From JALSNL01 sp036479585 (GTDB lineage Bacteria; Bacteroidota; Ignavibacteria; Ignavibacteriales; Melioribacteraceae), in assembly GCA_965224785.1 (NCBI GenBank), contig OZ245062.1, positions 744,001-808,000 of the forward strand: a stretch of 64,000 bases of DNA, given 5' to 3'. The notes under the pieces were generated by a model. It did no database searches, was not told the origin of the DNA, and saw only the letters and a program-made list of their open reading frames with translations. Made by a program: the position numbers and the translations under genes. The stretch's first letter is position 1. Each line of letters opens with the position of its first letter. Shown here piece after piece: positions 1 to 8,911 of the stretch.

Positions 1-1
1 A

Positions 2-1651
2 GGAACTTCTTCACCGCATTATTCAGCAGAAAAATGGGAAGGCGTTTATGTTGAAATTAAAAACTTAAAAGTTGGTGGAGAGGCAATAGGTAGAGGATCT
101 TTTACGGTTTTTGATGATAATAATTCAGGTATTATTGTTGGAACGAATGCTGATTTATTTAGAAGACTTCAACAACCTTTGCCTGGTACTAATGTCGAAT
201 ATGTACGTGGTTATATTGAAACAAGAACAAATATTACGAATGGTTGGTTTATTATAAATCCAGTTTTTGAGGATGATGTTAAGTATGGAGATGTAAGCCC
301 TCCAAATATAACAGATGCAATAAGAGACAAAGGTGTTGTTGCTTATGCAGAACATGTAGTTGTTTCTGCCAAAGTTGTTGATTCAGATGCAACAGCAGAT
401 GTTCAAAGTGTTACATTAAGTTATAAAGTAAACGATGCTGATTTTGTAAAGATTGATATGACATTGACAAACGTTACCGAATCAATTTGGAGTGGAACTA
501 TTCCGGCTTTGAATGATTCTTCAATTGTGCAATATTTTATTTCAGCAACTGATGTTGATAATGCAAAATCTACAAATCCTACAGACACAACAAGTGCTTA
601 TTTTTATTTTGTTTTGGATAGGTCTTTAACAATTAAAGATATTCAATTTACTATCTCGAATGGTGGATTTAGTGCTTATCAAAATTATGAAGTAACTGTA
701 AATGGAATTGTAACTGCTGATACTACTGATATACAAGGCGATGGTTCTAATATTGGGCCTCAAGTTTATATTCAAAATGGAACAGGACAATGGAGCGGAA
801 TTCAAATATTTGGAACAGAAGCTGATAATGTTAGACGTGGTGATGATTTAACTGTTACCGGAATTGTAAATGAAAGTTTTGGAATTACTAGAATTGGAAA
901 TTTATTATCTGGAATTCAAATAGTGAAAAATGCTTCTGGTCAAGCTTTACCTGAAGCAACAATATTAGTTACTTCGGAAATAGGAACAGTTGCTAGCGGT
1001 GTTTTACCAGCAGAATCTTACGAAGGCGTGCTAGTTAAATATGAGAACATAACTATTATAGATGAAAATACAAATGGAGATGCTGGACCAGATGAAGGAA
1101 CCGGAGGCAATAGAAATTTTGGTGAAATGTTAATTGCAGATGCGTCTGGTGTTGAGACAAGAGTTGAAGTTCAAGACGGTACTCACGATTACCATAATTT
1201 CTGGGATTCATCTTTAGAGAATACTGGAACTAGAATTCAAGAAGGAAATACTTTTGAAAGTTTAACAGGAATTCTATTCTTTTCATTTGGGAACTATAAA
1301 TTAGTACCAAGAAAGAATGATGATTTTGTTGGACAAGTAACGGATATAAATGAAGAAGTTACAATGCCTCAAGAATTTGAACTTGCTCAAAATTATCCAA
1401 ATCCATTTAATCCAAGTACAACAATAAAATATTCAGTTCCAAATAACGTAGCCTCGAACTTTAGTTCGAGCGTTGTGCTAAGGGTGTATGATGTGCTAGG
1501 AAAAGAAGTTGCAACACTTGTAAACCAAAAACAAAATCCCGGAAATTACAAAATTCAATTTGATGCAAGTGCGTTAACTTCCGGAATTTATTTTTACACA
1601 ATAAAAGCTGGTAGTTTTTTTCAATCAAAAAAAATGTTGTTATTAAAATAA
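2..1651 (+). CDS. T9SS-secreted multidomain protein (5' end outside window)
   Basis: The reading frame is open from the first bases of the window, so only the C-terminal 549 residues are visible and the true start lies upstream. The middle carries an Ig-like beta segment and then an OB-fold-like stretch (VNGIVTAD, GIQIFGTEADNVRRGDDLTV) of the sort that accompanies extracellular nucleases. The last ~90 residues are a type A T9SS sorting domain: QNYPNPFNPSTTIKYSVP, VYDVLGKEVATLVN, SGIYFYTIKAG and a terminal KKMLLLK. It is therefore probably exported through the outer membrane and attached to or released from the surface. The sorting domain contains an extra palindrome-encoded segment (VASNFSSS). 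The catalytic function, if any, is not recognisable. Confidence 0.85.
   Translation, partial: GTSSPHYSAEKWEGVYVEIKNLKVGGEAIGRGSFTVFDDNNSGIIVGTNADLFRRLQQPLPGTNVEYVRGYIETRTNITNGWFIINPVFEDDVKYGDVSPPNITDAIRDKGVVAYAEHVVVSAKVVDSDATADVQSVTLSYKVNDADFVKIDMTLTNVTESIWSGTIPALNDSSIVQYFISATDVDNAKSTNPTDTTSAYFYFVLDRSLTIKDIQFTISNGGFSAYQNYEVTVNGIVTADTTDIQGDGSNIGPQVYIQNGTGQWSGIQIFGTEADNVRRGDDLTVTGIVNESFGITRIGNLLSGIQIVKNASGQALPEATILVTSEIGTVASGVLPAESYEGVLVKYENITIIDENTNGDAGPDEGTGGNRNFGEMLIADASGVETRVEVQDGTHDYHNFWDSSLENTGTRIQEGNTFESLTGILFFSFGNYKLVPRKNDDFVGQVTDINEEVTMPQEFELAQNYPNPFNPSTTIKYSVPNNVASNFSSSVVLRVYDVLGKEVATLVNQKQNPGNYKIQFDASALTSGIYFYTIKAGSFFQSKKMLLLK
1445..1474 (+). repeat. Palindromic element inside coding sequence (copy 1)
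   Basis: CTCGAAC-TTTA-GTTCGAG is a perfect 7-bp hairpin, extended by AACG/CGTT across a 4-nt bulge. It lies inside the T9SS sorting domain and encodes VASNFSSS. A 24-nt near-identical copy sits at the same domain position and in the same codon phase in the nuclease gene near 9950-9972. Confidence 0.75.
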
Positions 1652-1660
1652 ATTGTATCT

Positions 1661-1693
1661 ATGTGCCTGGCACTTTAAAAGTGCCAGGCACAT
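1661..1693. repeat. Palindrome with GTGCCTGGCAC arms
   Basis: ATGTGCCTGGCACTTT is followed directly by its near-perfect complement AAAAGTGCCAGGCACAT, giving a ~16-bp stem 10 bp after the stop of the first gene. It could act as a terminator-like structure, but no T-tract follows. A diverged copy lies at 42760-42830. GTGCCTGGCAC-type palindromes are known in many genomes as REP-like elements. Confidence 0.8.
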
Positions 1694-1705
1694 TTGCTTA
1701 TAATG

Positions 1706-1790
1706 TTGTCATTCCGGTTGTCTTTTGTGTCAGAATCTCCAAGACTTAAAGACTCTGGTATTACAAAAGAACTGGAAACTGAAATGACAA
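1706..1790. repeat. Dispersed hairpin repeat, family A (TCATTCCGGTT)
   Basis: An ~85-bp unit begins TTGTCATTCCGG and ends with the diverged complement GGAAACTGAAATGACAA, so it can fold into a long imperfect hairpin. Related units occur at 7681-7779 and 22905-22999. All are intergenic. Confidence 0.75.
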
Positions 1791-1816
1791 ATTGTGTAAT
1801 AGAATAAAAAACTTAA

Positions 1817-3340
1817 ATGAAAAAAAACATTCTAATAATATTGCTCGTTGTTATTACACTCTCGTGTAACGAAAGCATAAATGATAATCTGGTAGAAAAC
1901 CAAAAACCGGAAACTCATTTGTTTCTTTACGCAGATGAAAATGTTAGTCAGCAAAAAAGCAGACTGCAAGTTTATTGGTGGGGAGATGACAAGGATGGAT
2001 TGGTAATTGGTTACTTCATTAAGTGGGAAGGTATTGATTCTGATTGGACATTTACCACTTCCAACGATTCAATTTTTTCTTTACCAATTGGAACAGTCGA
2101 TACTTCATTTAGTTTTCTTGTTGCTGCAGTTGATAATAATGGAAATGGAACTTATGACCAAGAAATTATTTTGAATGACAAAGTTATTGCTTCCGAACCT
2201 TTTGTTGATGCAAATGCGAATAATGTTTATGACGATGGCGAACAGTTCATTGATATTGGCTCTATTGATGATACTCCGGCGAGTCAAAAATTTCCAATCA
2301 AAAATACTTCTCCACAAATTGAGTGGAATAAAGCATCTGTTTTACCTGAGAAATCTTTTCCGGTTATTACAATAGGCTGGGATGCAAACGACTTAGATGG
2401 AAATGAGACAATCTCAGAAATTCATCTTGCACTAAACGATACAACAGATTTTGTTCAACTAAATGGTTTTACTCGTTTGGTTTCATTAATTATTGATGAT
2501 GTAAATTCCGTTAATCCGAAGATGAATATTTTTATTAATGGTGATAATACAAAACAACTTTCAACAAAACTAAATAATATTAGGCTGGATGATAACAATA
2601 TACTTTATATTAGAGCTGTTGATAACTCAGGGTCAAAGTCTAGTTTTGTTGCCTTGCCAGATACCGGACGAAGCTGGTACGTTGAAAAACCAAAAGGAGA
2701 GTTACTTATAATAGATGATTTCGAAAATGGAGAATCAGCAACGGACTTTTACAATACTTCTTTTCCATCTGTTGCAAGTAACTATAATATCTTGGATGTT
2801 GAAAACACAAGTCTTCCATATCAGTCTATAACTTTTCTAAATACAGTTAAGCTGTTCAAATACATTTATTGGTATTCAGATTCAAGTCCGAGTTTGGAAC
2901 TTGTAAATTTAGTTACGCAAAAATATTTGCAAAATGGTGGAAAGATAGCGTTCTCATTGACGTTCCAAGATTCATCCTCAACCTTTGATTTTTCATTAGC
3001 TGGTATGCAATCCTTTTTACCTGTTGAATCTTTGGACGAAAAAAAATCGTTACCATTTTTATTCCCAGGTGCTAACATACTTTCTTTGCAAGGTGAAGAA
3101 TATTCAAATTTAAAAACGGAACAAACAATTGGTTTTGTTAGAACATTTGTAACTAGTGAAATTACTGCAAATAAAATTTATAACTTAACAAGCAACCAGC
3201 TTAAGGGTGAAATTTCTTTACTAAATAAAACTAAGAATTTATTTTTCATCGGCTTGCCTTTACATCAATGTAATGCAAATAATAGTGTAACTGAATTGTT
3301 GCAAAAAATATTTGTAACAGAATTTGGATTGACTGAATGA
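1817..3340 (+). CDS. Surface lipoprotein of unknown function
   Basis: 507 aa. The N-terminus is a lipoprotein signal (MKKNILIILLVVITLSC) with the lipobox Cys at residue 17. Residues ~35-110 and ~165-280 look like repeated beta-sandwich (fibronectin-like) modules with acidic DxDG-type loops. The C-terminal part, from about residue 290 (GELLIIDDFENGE), resembles a separate alpha/beta domain. The stop overlaps the next start by 4 bp (ATGA), so it is translationally coupled to the TonB-dependent receptor and probably works with it at the outer membrane, possibly as a ligand-binding partner. No family name can be given with certainty, and it is not an obvious SusD. Confidence 0.8.
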   Translation: MKKNILIILLVVITLSCNESINDNLVENQKPETHLFLYADENVSQQKSRLQVYWWGDDKDGLVIGYFIKWEGIDSDWTFTTSNDSIFSLPIGTVDTSFSFLVAAVDNNGNGTYDQEIILNDKVIASEPFVDANANNVYDDGEQFIDIGSIDDTPASQKFPIKNTSPQIEWNKASVLPEKSFPVITIGWDANDLDGNETISEIHLALNDTTDFVQLNGFTRLVSLIIDDVNSVNPKMNIFINGDNTKQLSTKLNNIRLDDNNILYIRAVDNSGSKSSFVALPDTGRSWYVEKPKGELLIIDDFENGESATDFYNTSFPSVASNYNILDVENTSLPYQSITFLNTVKLFKYIYWYSDSSPSLELVNLVTQKYLQNGGKIAFSLTFQDSSSTFDFSLAGMQSFLPVESLDEKKSLPFLFPGANILSLQGEEYSNLKTEQTIGFVRTFVTSEITANKIYNLTSNQLKGEISLLNKTKNLFFIGLPLHQCNANNSVTELLQKIFVTEFGLTE

Positions 3341-6141
3341 AAAAATATATAATAATATTTTTTATGATGTCGTTTTCATTACATGCCCAAAAGACTGGAA
3401 AGCTTCAAGGAACAATTATAGATAGTAATACAAAAGAAGCTATGCCCGGAGCAAATATTATTTTGGAAGGAACTTATTACGGAGCTGCAACTGACTTCAA
3501 TGGGAAATTTGTAATTGGTAAAATCAAACCCGGTTCTTATACAGTTAAAGTTTCTTTGATTGGTTTCAAAACAATGAAATTTACTAATATAAAAGTAACA
3601 GCAAATCGTTCAACATTACTTGATGTAACTTTAGAAGAAACCGTTTTGACTATGGAGCAAGATGTTGTGGTTATTGGGGATAAACCACTAGTTGATGTTG
3701 AAGAAACACAAAGTATAAAATCAATTAGTAGAGAAGATATTGAACTTGCGGTAATTGAAAATATTAATGATTTAGTTTCTCAACAAGCTGGAGTTATTAA
3801 GTCTGATAATGCAATTCACATAAGAGGTGGAAGGTCTTACGAGAATGCTTTCTTATTAGATGGAGTTTCAATACAAGACCCACTTGCCGGAACGGGTTTT
3901 GGACTTCAACTAAGTGCTAATGCGATTGAAGAAGTTGAAGTAATAACTGGCGGCTTCAATGCAGAGTACGGACAAGCAACATCCGGAATTGTAAATGTAA
4001 AAACTAGAGAAGGTGGAACATCTTATAGAGGTTCGCTTTCTTATAAGAGAGACAACTTCGGCAACACAAGTTCGTTTAATGTGTTTAACCTTGATGTTAT
4101 TGAGGCAAACGTTAGTGGACCTGAACCAATAACAACTTTTCTGTTACCAGCGTTAGGATTGGATTTACCTGGAGAAATTTCTTTTTTCGGAAGCTTCTAT
4201 ACAGGATTGAGTGATGGAATTACTCAAGGCTATTATAAAGAAACTGCCAAGCAATTATTCTCCTCAACATTTCACGGCTCAAAGTATGCACCACGAGCTG
4301 AAAACAGTTGGTTTGTTCTTGGTAAGTTAACTTACGCAATTGCTCCAACAATGAAACTGGTTTATTCTTATAATCAATCAGTTAACATAAATCAAAATTC
4401 CCAATCGTTACAATCTAATTTAGAGTATGTTGAGCCAAGTCCGGGTTACCAATATAACTTCCAAAATAATTTGGATAACGCAAATGTGTTTACTCATAAT
4501 AATAGTTATAACTCATTGAGCTGGACTCACACATTAAACTCCAAAACTTTTTATACTTTTAAATTAAATAAGTTCTTCTCTAATTTAAGAGCAGATGCAA
4601 ATGGAAAATTTTGGTTTGATTATTCCGAACCGAAAGACATAGTCAATTTCCCAATTGAGTATTATAATAAAGATAGAGATACAATCGGAGTAATTCCTGG
4701 AGATGGTTTTTGGGATGTCGGTAATCCCTTTACCTGGCGTGACCATTACGTTGATGAGTTCTCGATCAAGGGAGACATAACAAGTTTCTTTGATGAAAAA
4801 AATAAATTTAAAGCTGGCTTTAATTTTATATTTCAAGAGCTGCAAGTTATAGATGTTTACAAACCGTGGATTGGTGAATTAGGTTTGAACAATGATATCT
4901 ATAAAGTTAATCCAGCAAAGGGTTCTTTTTACGCACAAGACAATGTTAACTTTAGTGGAATGATTTTAAACTTTGGAATGCGTTTAGATTATTGGTTCCC
5001 AGGAAAGTTTGTTGATGATGCAGTTGCAAATCCTGATGTGATTACCATTCCAGATGAAATTAGAACAAAATACAAAGAGGATTCATTCGGGTGGTTCAAT
5101 GATAGAAGGTTCAAGGCAAGGTTAAGTCCTCGTCTTGGAATTTCTCATCCGGTTACAGATAACCAAATATTATTTTTCTCGTATGGACATTTTAGTAAAT
5201 GGCCACGACCTCAATTTGTTTATGCAAAGTTAAGTCCATCAAATGCTAAATCGTCTTTCCAAAGATTTGGAAATCCAAATCTAAATCCTGAAACAACTGT
5301 TGCTTATGAGTTAGGAGTAAAAACACAATTCTCAAGTGATGATGTGCTTACTGTAACTGCTTACTATAAAGATATTTTTGATTACATCAGAACTCGCTCC
5401 GCAAAGATTACATCGGCAAGATTTGCTACTCAATCTTTTATAACTTATGCAAATTTAGATTATGCAAAATCTCGCGGTTTAGAACTTGAGTATAAAAAAA
5501 GAATAGGCAGATGGTTCAATGGAATGTTGTCTCTTTCGTATGCAATAATTACTGGTAAAAGTTCTTCTGCAGATGAAGGAGTATTAATTTTACGCGGCGA
5601 TTTGGATGAATCAATCAAAGAAGAATTTATGTCTTGGGATAGACCATTTACTTTAAATAGTAGTTTCAACTTTTATATTGAAAAAGATGAACCACTTTTC
5701 GGTTTTGCTCCAGGCATTTTAGATGATATAAATCTTTACTTCAGAATTTTTTATCAGTCGGGCAAAAGATACACTCCAAATATTTTTACAAATAATTTTG
5801 ATACAGATGGAAGACCGGAATATGTTTCAGATAGGACTAATAAATTTGGCAACATTGCTAATAATTGGTTTTGGATTGATTTGAACATTGAGAAGTCCTT
5901 TAATCTTGGAGGATTAAAGTTTTCACTTTTTGCTGAAATTAATAATTTGTTGGATACAAAAAATTCAGCAATAATTAATCCGGTTACCGGAAAGGCTTAT
6001 GAAGAAGGGGATGCAACTCCATCATCGTGGAACGATCCATTATATCCAGATTTACAATCACCACTTTCTCCGTACCCGTATAATCCGGCAAGGTATTTAA
6101 CAAGAAGAAATATAAAGTTTGGAGTTAGTTTAAGATTTTAA
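3337..6141 (+). CDS. TonB-dependent outer-membrane receptor with CarboxypepD_reg-like domain
   Basis: 934 aa. A Sec signal peptide (residues 1-17, ending SLHA) is followed by a carboxypeptidase regulatory-like beta domain (residues ~20-100: GTIIDSNTKEAMPGANI, GAATDFNGKFVIGKIKPGSY). Next come the plug domain (~125-230, with HIRGGRSYENAFLLDGV) and a long beta-barrel ending in a C-terminal Phe (KFGVSLRF), as expected for BamA-dependent insertion. It imports an unknown substrate using TonB/ExbBD energy. It is coupled by a 4-bp overlap to the upstream lipoprotein. The family and architecture are secure; the substrate is not inferable. Confidence 0.93.
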   Translation: MKKYIIIFFMMSFSLHAQKTGKLQGTIIDSNTKEAMPGANIILEGTYYGAATDFNGKFVIGKIKPGSYTVKVSLIGFKTMKFTNIKVTANRSTLLDVTLEETVLTMEQDVVVIGDKPLVDVEETQSIKSISREDIELAVIENINDLVSQQAGVIKSDNAIHIRGGRSYENAFLLDGVSIQDPLAGTGFGLQLSANAIEEVEVITGGFNAEYGQATSGIVNVKTREGGTSYRGSLSYKRDNFGNTSSFNVFNLDVIEANVSGPEPITTFLLPALGLDLPGEISFFGSFYTGLSDGITQGYYKETAKQLFSSTFHGSKYAPRAENSWFVLGKLTYAIAPTMKLVYSYNQSVNINQNSQSLQSNLEYVEPSPGYQYNFQNNLDNANVFTHNNSYNSLSWTHTLNSKTFYTFKLNKFFSNLRADANGKFWFDYSEPKDIVNFPIEYYNKDRDTIGVIPGDGFWDVGNPFTWRDHYVDEFSIKGDITSFFDEKNKFKAGFNFIFQELQVIDVYKPWIGELGLNNDIYKVNPAKGSFYAQDNVNFSGMILNFGMRLDYWFPGKFVDDAVANPDVITIPDEIRTKYKEDSFGWFNDRRFKARLSPRLGISHPVTDNQILFFSYGHFSKWPRPQFVYAKLSPSNAKSSFQRFGNPNLNPETTVAYELGVKTQFSSDDVLTVTAYYKDIFDYIRTRSAKITSARFATQSFITYANLDYAKSRGLELEYKKRIGRWFNGMLSLSYAIITGKSSSADEGVLILRGDLDESIKEEFMSWDRPFTLNSSFNFYIEKDEPLFGFAPGILDDINLYFRIFYQSGKRYTPNIFTNNFDTDGRPEYVSDRTNKFGNIANNWFWIDLNIEKSFNLGGLKFSLFAEINNLLDTKNSAIINPVTGKAYEEGDATPSSWNDPLYPDLQSPLSPYPYNPARYLTRRNIKFGVSLRF

Positions 6142-6188
6142 GTAAAACAAATTACAAACAATAAAAATCAAACTACAAATAAATAACA

Positions 6189-6557
6189 ATGACTGAAAAT
6201 TCAAATAGTAAACCAAGATATGATTTAGAAGAGAGAAGTTTTCAGTTTGCAAAAGCAATTAGAATATTAGTAAAAACATTACCTAGAACAACTGCTAATT
6301 ATGAGGATTCAAAGCAGTTAGTTCGTTCTTCAGGGTCTGTAGGTGCTAATTATATAGAAGCTAATGAATCATTAGGCAAAAAAGATTTTTTAATGAGAAT
6401 TAGAATTAGTAGAAAAGAAGCTAAAGAAAGTCAATATTGGTTAAGACTAATTAATGAAACAAATACTTTAGAAAATAAAAAAGATATTGAAAAATTAATT
6501 CAAGAATCTTTAGAGTTAAAGAAAATTTTGTCAGCGATTCTTGAAAAATCTAAATAG
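6189..6557 (+). CDS. Four-helix bundle protein (23S rRNA IVP / S23 family)
   Basis: 122 aa. The sequence matches the S23/IVP four-helix bundle family: an N-terminal FAKAIRILVKTL helix, the family-typical LVRSSGSVGANYIEANES segment and RISRKEAKESQYWLRL. Family members were first described as ORFs within 23S rRNA intervening sequences, and most free-standing copies have no known function. No signal peptide or membrane segment is seen. It sits between the TonB receptor and the PorV-like gene, flanked by matching inverted repeats, so it looks like an inserted cassette rather than part of the surface operon. Confidence 0.88.
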   Translation: MTENSNSKPRYDLEERSFQFAKAIRILVKTLPRTTANYEDSKQLVRSSGSVGANYIEANESLGKKDFLMRIRISRKEAKESQYWLRLINETNTLENKKDIEKLIQESLELKKILSAILEKSK

Positions 6558-6594
6558 TTAAATATTAGTATATAGAACTTCGAATTTGGATTTT

Positions 6595-6634
6595 GAAATT
6601 TATTTGAAATTTATTTGAAATTTATTTGAAATTT
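6595..6634. repeat. 11-bp tandem repeat (GAAATTTATTT x 3.6)
   Basis: Three exact copies of GAAATTTATTT and a partial fourth lie between the four-helix-bundle gene and the PorV-like gene. They abut or overlap the right arm of the inverted repeat. Confidence 0.9.
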
Positions 6635-6671
6635 GATTTTTGTCTTTTGTGATTTTAGAAATATAACATTT

Positions 6672-7649
6672 ATGAAAATAACATTACTAATAATATCACT
6701 CCTAATTTTTGTTGGAGAAACCAAAGCTCAACTTTTTCCATCCCTTGGTGGACAGAGGGCTGGAATTTCTACTGCTCAATTTCTAAAGATAGAAGTTGGT
6801 GGAAGAGCTTCTGCAATGGGCGGAGCATTTGTTGCAGTAGCAAACGATGTTTCGGCTTTATATTGGAATCCAGCTGGATTGGTTCAAACAGAAAATACTG
6901 AAGTAATATTTTCTCATAATAATTGGGTTGTAGATATTGGACACGAGTTTTTAGGTGGAGTTTATCACATATCAAATAATGATGTAATTGGATTAGCATT
7001 GACATCTTTGCATACAGAAGATATGCCAGTTACAACAGAAGTAAATCCATTTGGAACTGGAGAGTTCTTTTCTTTTGGTGATTTTGGAATTGCGTTAACT
7101 TACTCACGCAGAATGACGGAACAGTTTAGCTTTGGTGCAACGTTACGTTACGTTGAAGAAACGTTAGGTAAATTAAAAATGCGTGGACTTATGATTGACC
7201 TCGGTACTTACTACTGGACTGGGTTAGGTTCAACAAGGTTTGCAGTTGTAATTTCTAACTTTGGCAATGAGTTAGAGCCTGATGGAGAAGTAACTTTATT
7301 TGGTGGAAGTACAAATAATTCGTGGCAATCTTTTTCACCACCAACAATGTTTAGAATTGGTTTTGCGTTCGAGCCGTATCAAGTTGATGACCATCGAGTA
7401 ACAAGTTCAATTCAGCTTAATCACCCTAATGATAATAGCGAAAATATTTCAACTGGAGTTGAGTATGCTTGGCAAGAGATATTATTCTTAAGAGGTGGTT
7501 ATAGATTTAATGTTGATGAACAAAATTTATCTATCGGTGCTGGTTTTAAATTGAATACAGATTATGGAAATGCTACACTGAATTATTCGTTTAATAATTT
7601 TGAACGACTTGGTTCAGTGCATCGTTTGTCAATTATATTGGGATTGTAA
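6672..7649 (+). CDS. PorV/PorQ family outer-membrane protein (T9SS-associated)
   Basis: 325 aa from the ATG at 6672. This start is preferred over an upstream TTG at 6633 because it gives a clean signal peptide (MKITLLIISLLIFVGETKAQ). The mature N-terminus has the family hallmark FLKIEVGGRASAMGGAFVAVANDVSALYWNPAGL, followed by a FadL-like beta-barrel with amphipathic strands to the C-terminus. PorV-type proteins shuttle T9SS cargo to the attachment machinery, and PorQ-like paralogs are common in this lineage. Its position among several genes for T9SS-tagged proteins fits that role. Which paralog group it belongs to cannot be decided by eye. Confidence 0.85.
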   Translation: MKITLLIISLLIFVGETKAQLFPSLGGQRAGISTAQFLKIEVGGRASAMGGAFVAVANDVSALYWNPAGLVQTENTEVIFSHNNWVVDIGHEFLGGVYHISNNDVIGLALTSLHTEDMPVTTEVNPFGTGEFFSFGDFGIALTYSRRMTEQFSFGATLRYVEETLGKLKMRGLMIDLGTYYWTGLGSTRFAVVISNFGNELEPDGEVTLFGGSTNNSWQSFSPPTMFRIGFAFEPYQVDDHRVTSSIQLNHPNDNSENISTGVEYAWQEILFLRGGYRFNVDEQNLSIGAGFKLNTDYGNATLNYSFNNFERLGSVHRLSIILGL

Positions 7650-7680
7650 TATAGTAGTTATCAAATGTTTTCTTTTGTGT

Positions 7681-7779
7681 GTCATTCCGGTTTCACGTTT
7701 TTTGTGAATACCGGAATCTCATAATTATTTAGGCTTGGAGATTCCGGTATTCCAAAAGAACTGGAAACTGGAATGACAA
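7681..7779. repeat. Dispersed hairpin repeat, family A
   Basis: Begins GTCATTCCGGTTTC and ends GGAAACTGGAATGAC. The inner arms ATACCGGAATCTC and GAGATTCCGGTAT are also complementary, so the whole unit folds as a double stem. It lies between the PorV-like gene and the NHL-type lipoprotein gene. Confidence 0.85.
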
Positions 7780-7810
7780 GGTTGTTTGTAAAAATAAAAA
7801 GGGTAATAAA

Positions 7811-8908
7811 ATAAAAACAGATTACAAAAAATATTTCCTTAGTACTTTATTTATCATTATAAGTTTAGCTGTCTTTTCTTGTACAGATAAATTTAGTGTG
7901 GAAGCAGTTGGCGATATAAATATCCCCGATAGCTCCTCGCTTGGAGATACTTTATATATTCAGCAAACTCCAGAATGGACTGGTTTTAATAATCCTCAAG
8001 ATATGATTATTGGACGAGAACCCTTTATTTATATAGCCGACACAGATAACGATAGAATTGTAATGCTTAATATTGCAGGAGAGTTTCTTGGCGAAGTTGC
8101 GATAAAACATCCAACCTCTATAACTCAAAACTACAGATTAGAATTGTTAGTGGTTGCTGAATTTGATACAACAATAAGTGGAAAATCTCTAACCTTTAGT
8201 GCAGTATATAAAATAAATTTAGTAGAGAGTGGACATATTTTAGCGAACTCAAAAGTTGAAAGAATCTTTCCACAAAATCCTAAAATTGATCCTTTTGCAT
8301 TTAATAGAGTTGATAGAGTTTATACTGGAATTTGTTCTTTCTTTAACAATGCATTTTACGTATCAAGAAAAGGACCATCAAATTCAAATCCTATTGATAG
8401 AGACAATTCTATTTTGACTGCTAGAGAAAATGAAAATGATTCTTTAATAATAGGAAAAGTTCCTCTATTGGAACCTGAAGGAACTGGTTTACTTTCAGCT
8501 AATGAAATTAGTTCTCTAACATCTTTTAAAAGAAATAGTGCAGATATAATTGTAACTCTAATTGGCAAGAACAGTTTCAAAGTTCAATGGTTAGAGTTTG
8601 TGGTAACTCCGGATTTTGTTGGGTATAGAATTAAGTTGGGTGCATTTTCTTCTGACCTAATGACTGTAAATAAATTTAGTAAACCCGAAGGTGTTGCTTT
8701 GGACGAAGCCAATAATATTTATGTTGCAGATGTTGAAAAAGATAGTGTGTTCAAATTCAATTCTTTTGGTGATGAGTTAGAATCGTTTGGGGGTTCTGAT
8801 TTATTTTCTTCTCCTCACTCAGTAGCTTTTTATGATAGAACTTTATACGTACTAGATACTGGTAATAACAGAATATTAAGATTTATTCTTTCAACGGAGA
8901 TAAATTAG
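7811..8908 (+). CDS. NHL-repeat-like lipoprotein with no standard start codon
   Basis: The frame shows a lipoprotein signal (FIIISLAVFSC, Cys at 7880) upstream of the first conventional start (GTG at 7898), so translation must begin further upstream. No ATG, GTG or TTG occurs in frame before the signal. The best candidate is ATA at 7811 (KTDYKKYF follows), preceded by an AAAAAGGG stretch. The body holds beta-propeller blades: NPQDMIIGREPFIYIADTDN near the N-terminus, and KPEGVALDEANNIYVADVEK then YVLDTGNNRILRF at the end. It is likely a surface-anchored propeller of unknown ligand. The next gene starts 3 bp after the stop, so the two form an operon. The start may be truly non-canonical or a mutated ATG. 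Confidence 0.7.
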   Translation: MKTDYKKYFLSTLFIIISLAVFSCTDKFSVEAVGDINIPDSSSLGDTLYIQQTPEWTGFNNPQDMIIGREPFIYIADTDNDRIVMLNIAGEFLGEVAIKHPTSITQNYRLELLVVAEFDTTISGKSLTFSAVYKINLVESGHILANSKVERIFPQNPKIDPFAFNRVDRVYTGICSFFNNAFYVSRKGPSNSNPIDRDNSILTARENENDSLIIGKVPLLEPEGTGLLSANEISSLTSFKRNSADIIVTLIGKNSFKVQWLEFVVTPDFVGYRIKLGAFSSDLMTVNKFSKPEGVALDEANNIYVADVEKDSVFKFNSFGDELESFGGSDLFSSPHSVAFYDRTLYVLDTGNNRILRFILSTEIN

Positions 8909-8911
8909 TTT

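Larger units (their letters stand above)
6163..6641. repeat. Inverted repeats bracketing the four-helix-bundle gene
   Basis: The left arm at 6163-6184 (AAAAATCAAACTACAAATAA plus AT) and the right arm at 6620-6641 are reverse complements at 20 of 22 positions. Between them lie only the small four-helix-bundle gene and an 11-bp tandem repeat. The arrangement suggests a self-contained cassette. Confidence 0.7.

Noticed and set aside
6633..6671. Longer N-terminus of the PorV-like protein
   Set aside because: The 13 extra residues would precede and spoil a clean signal peptide starting at 6672.
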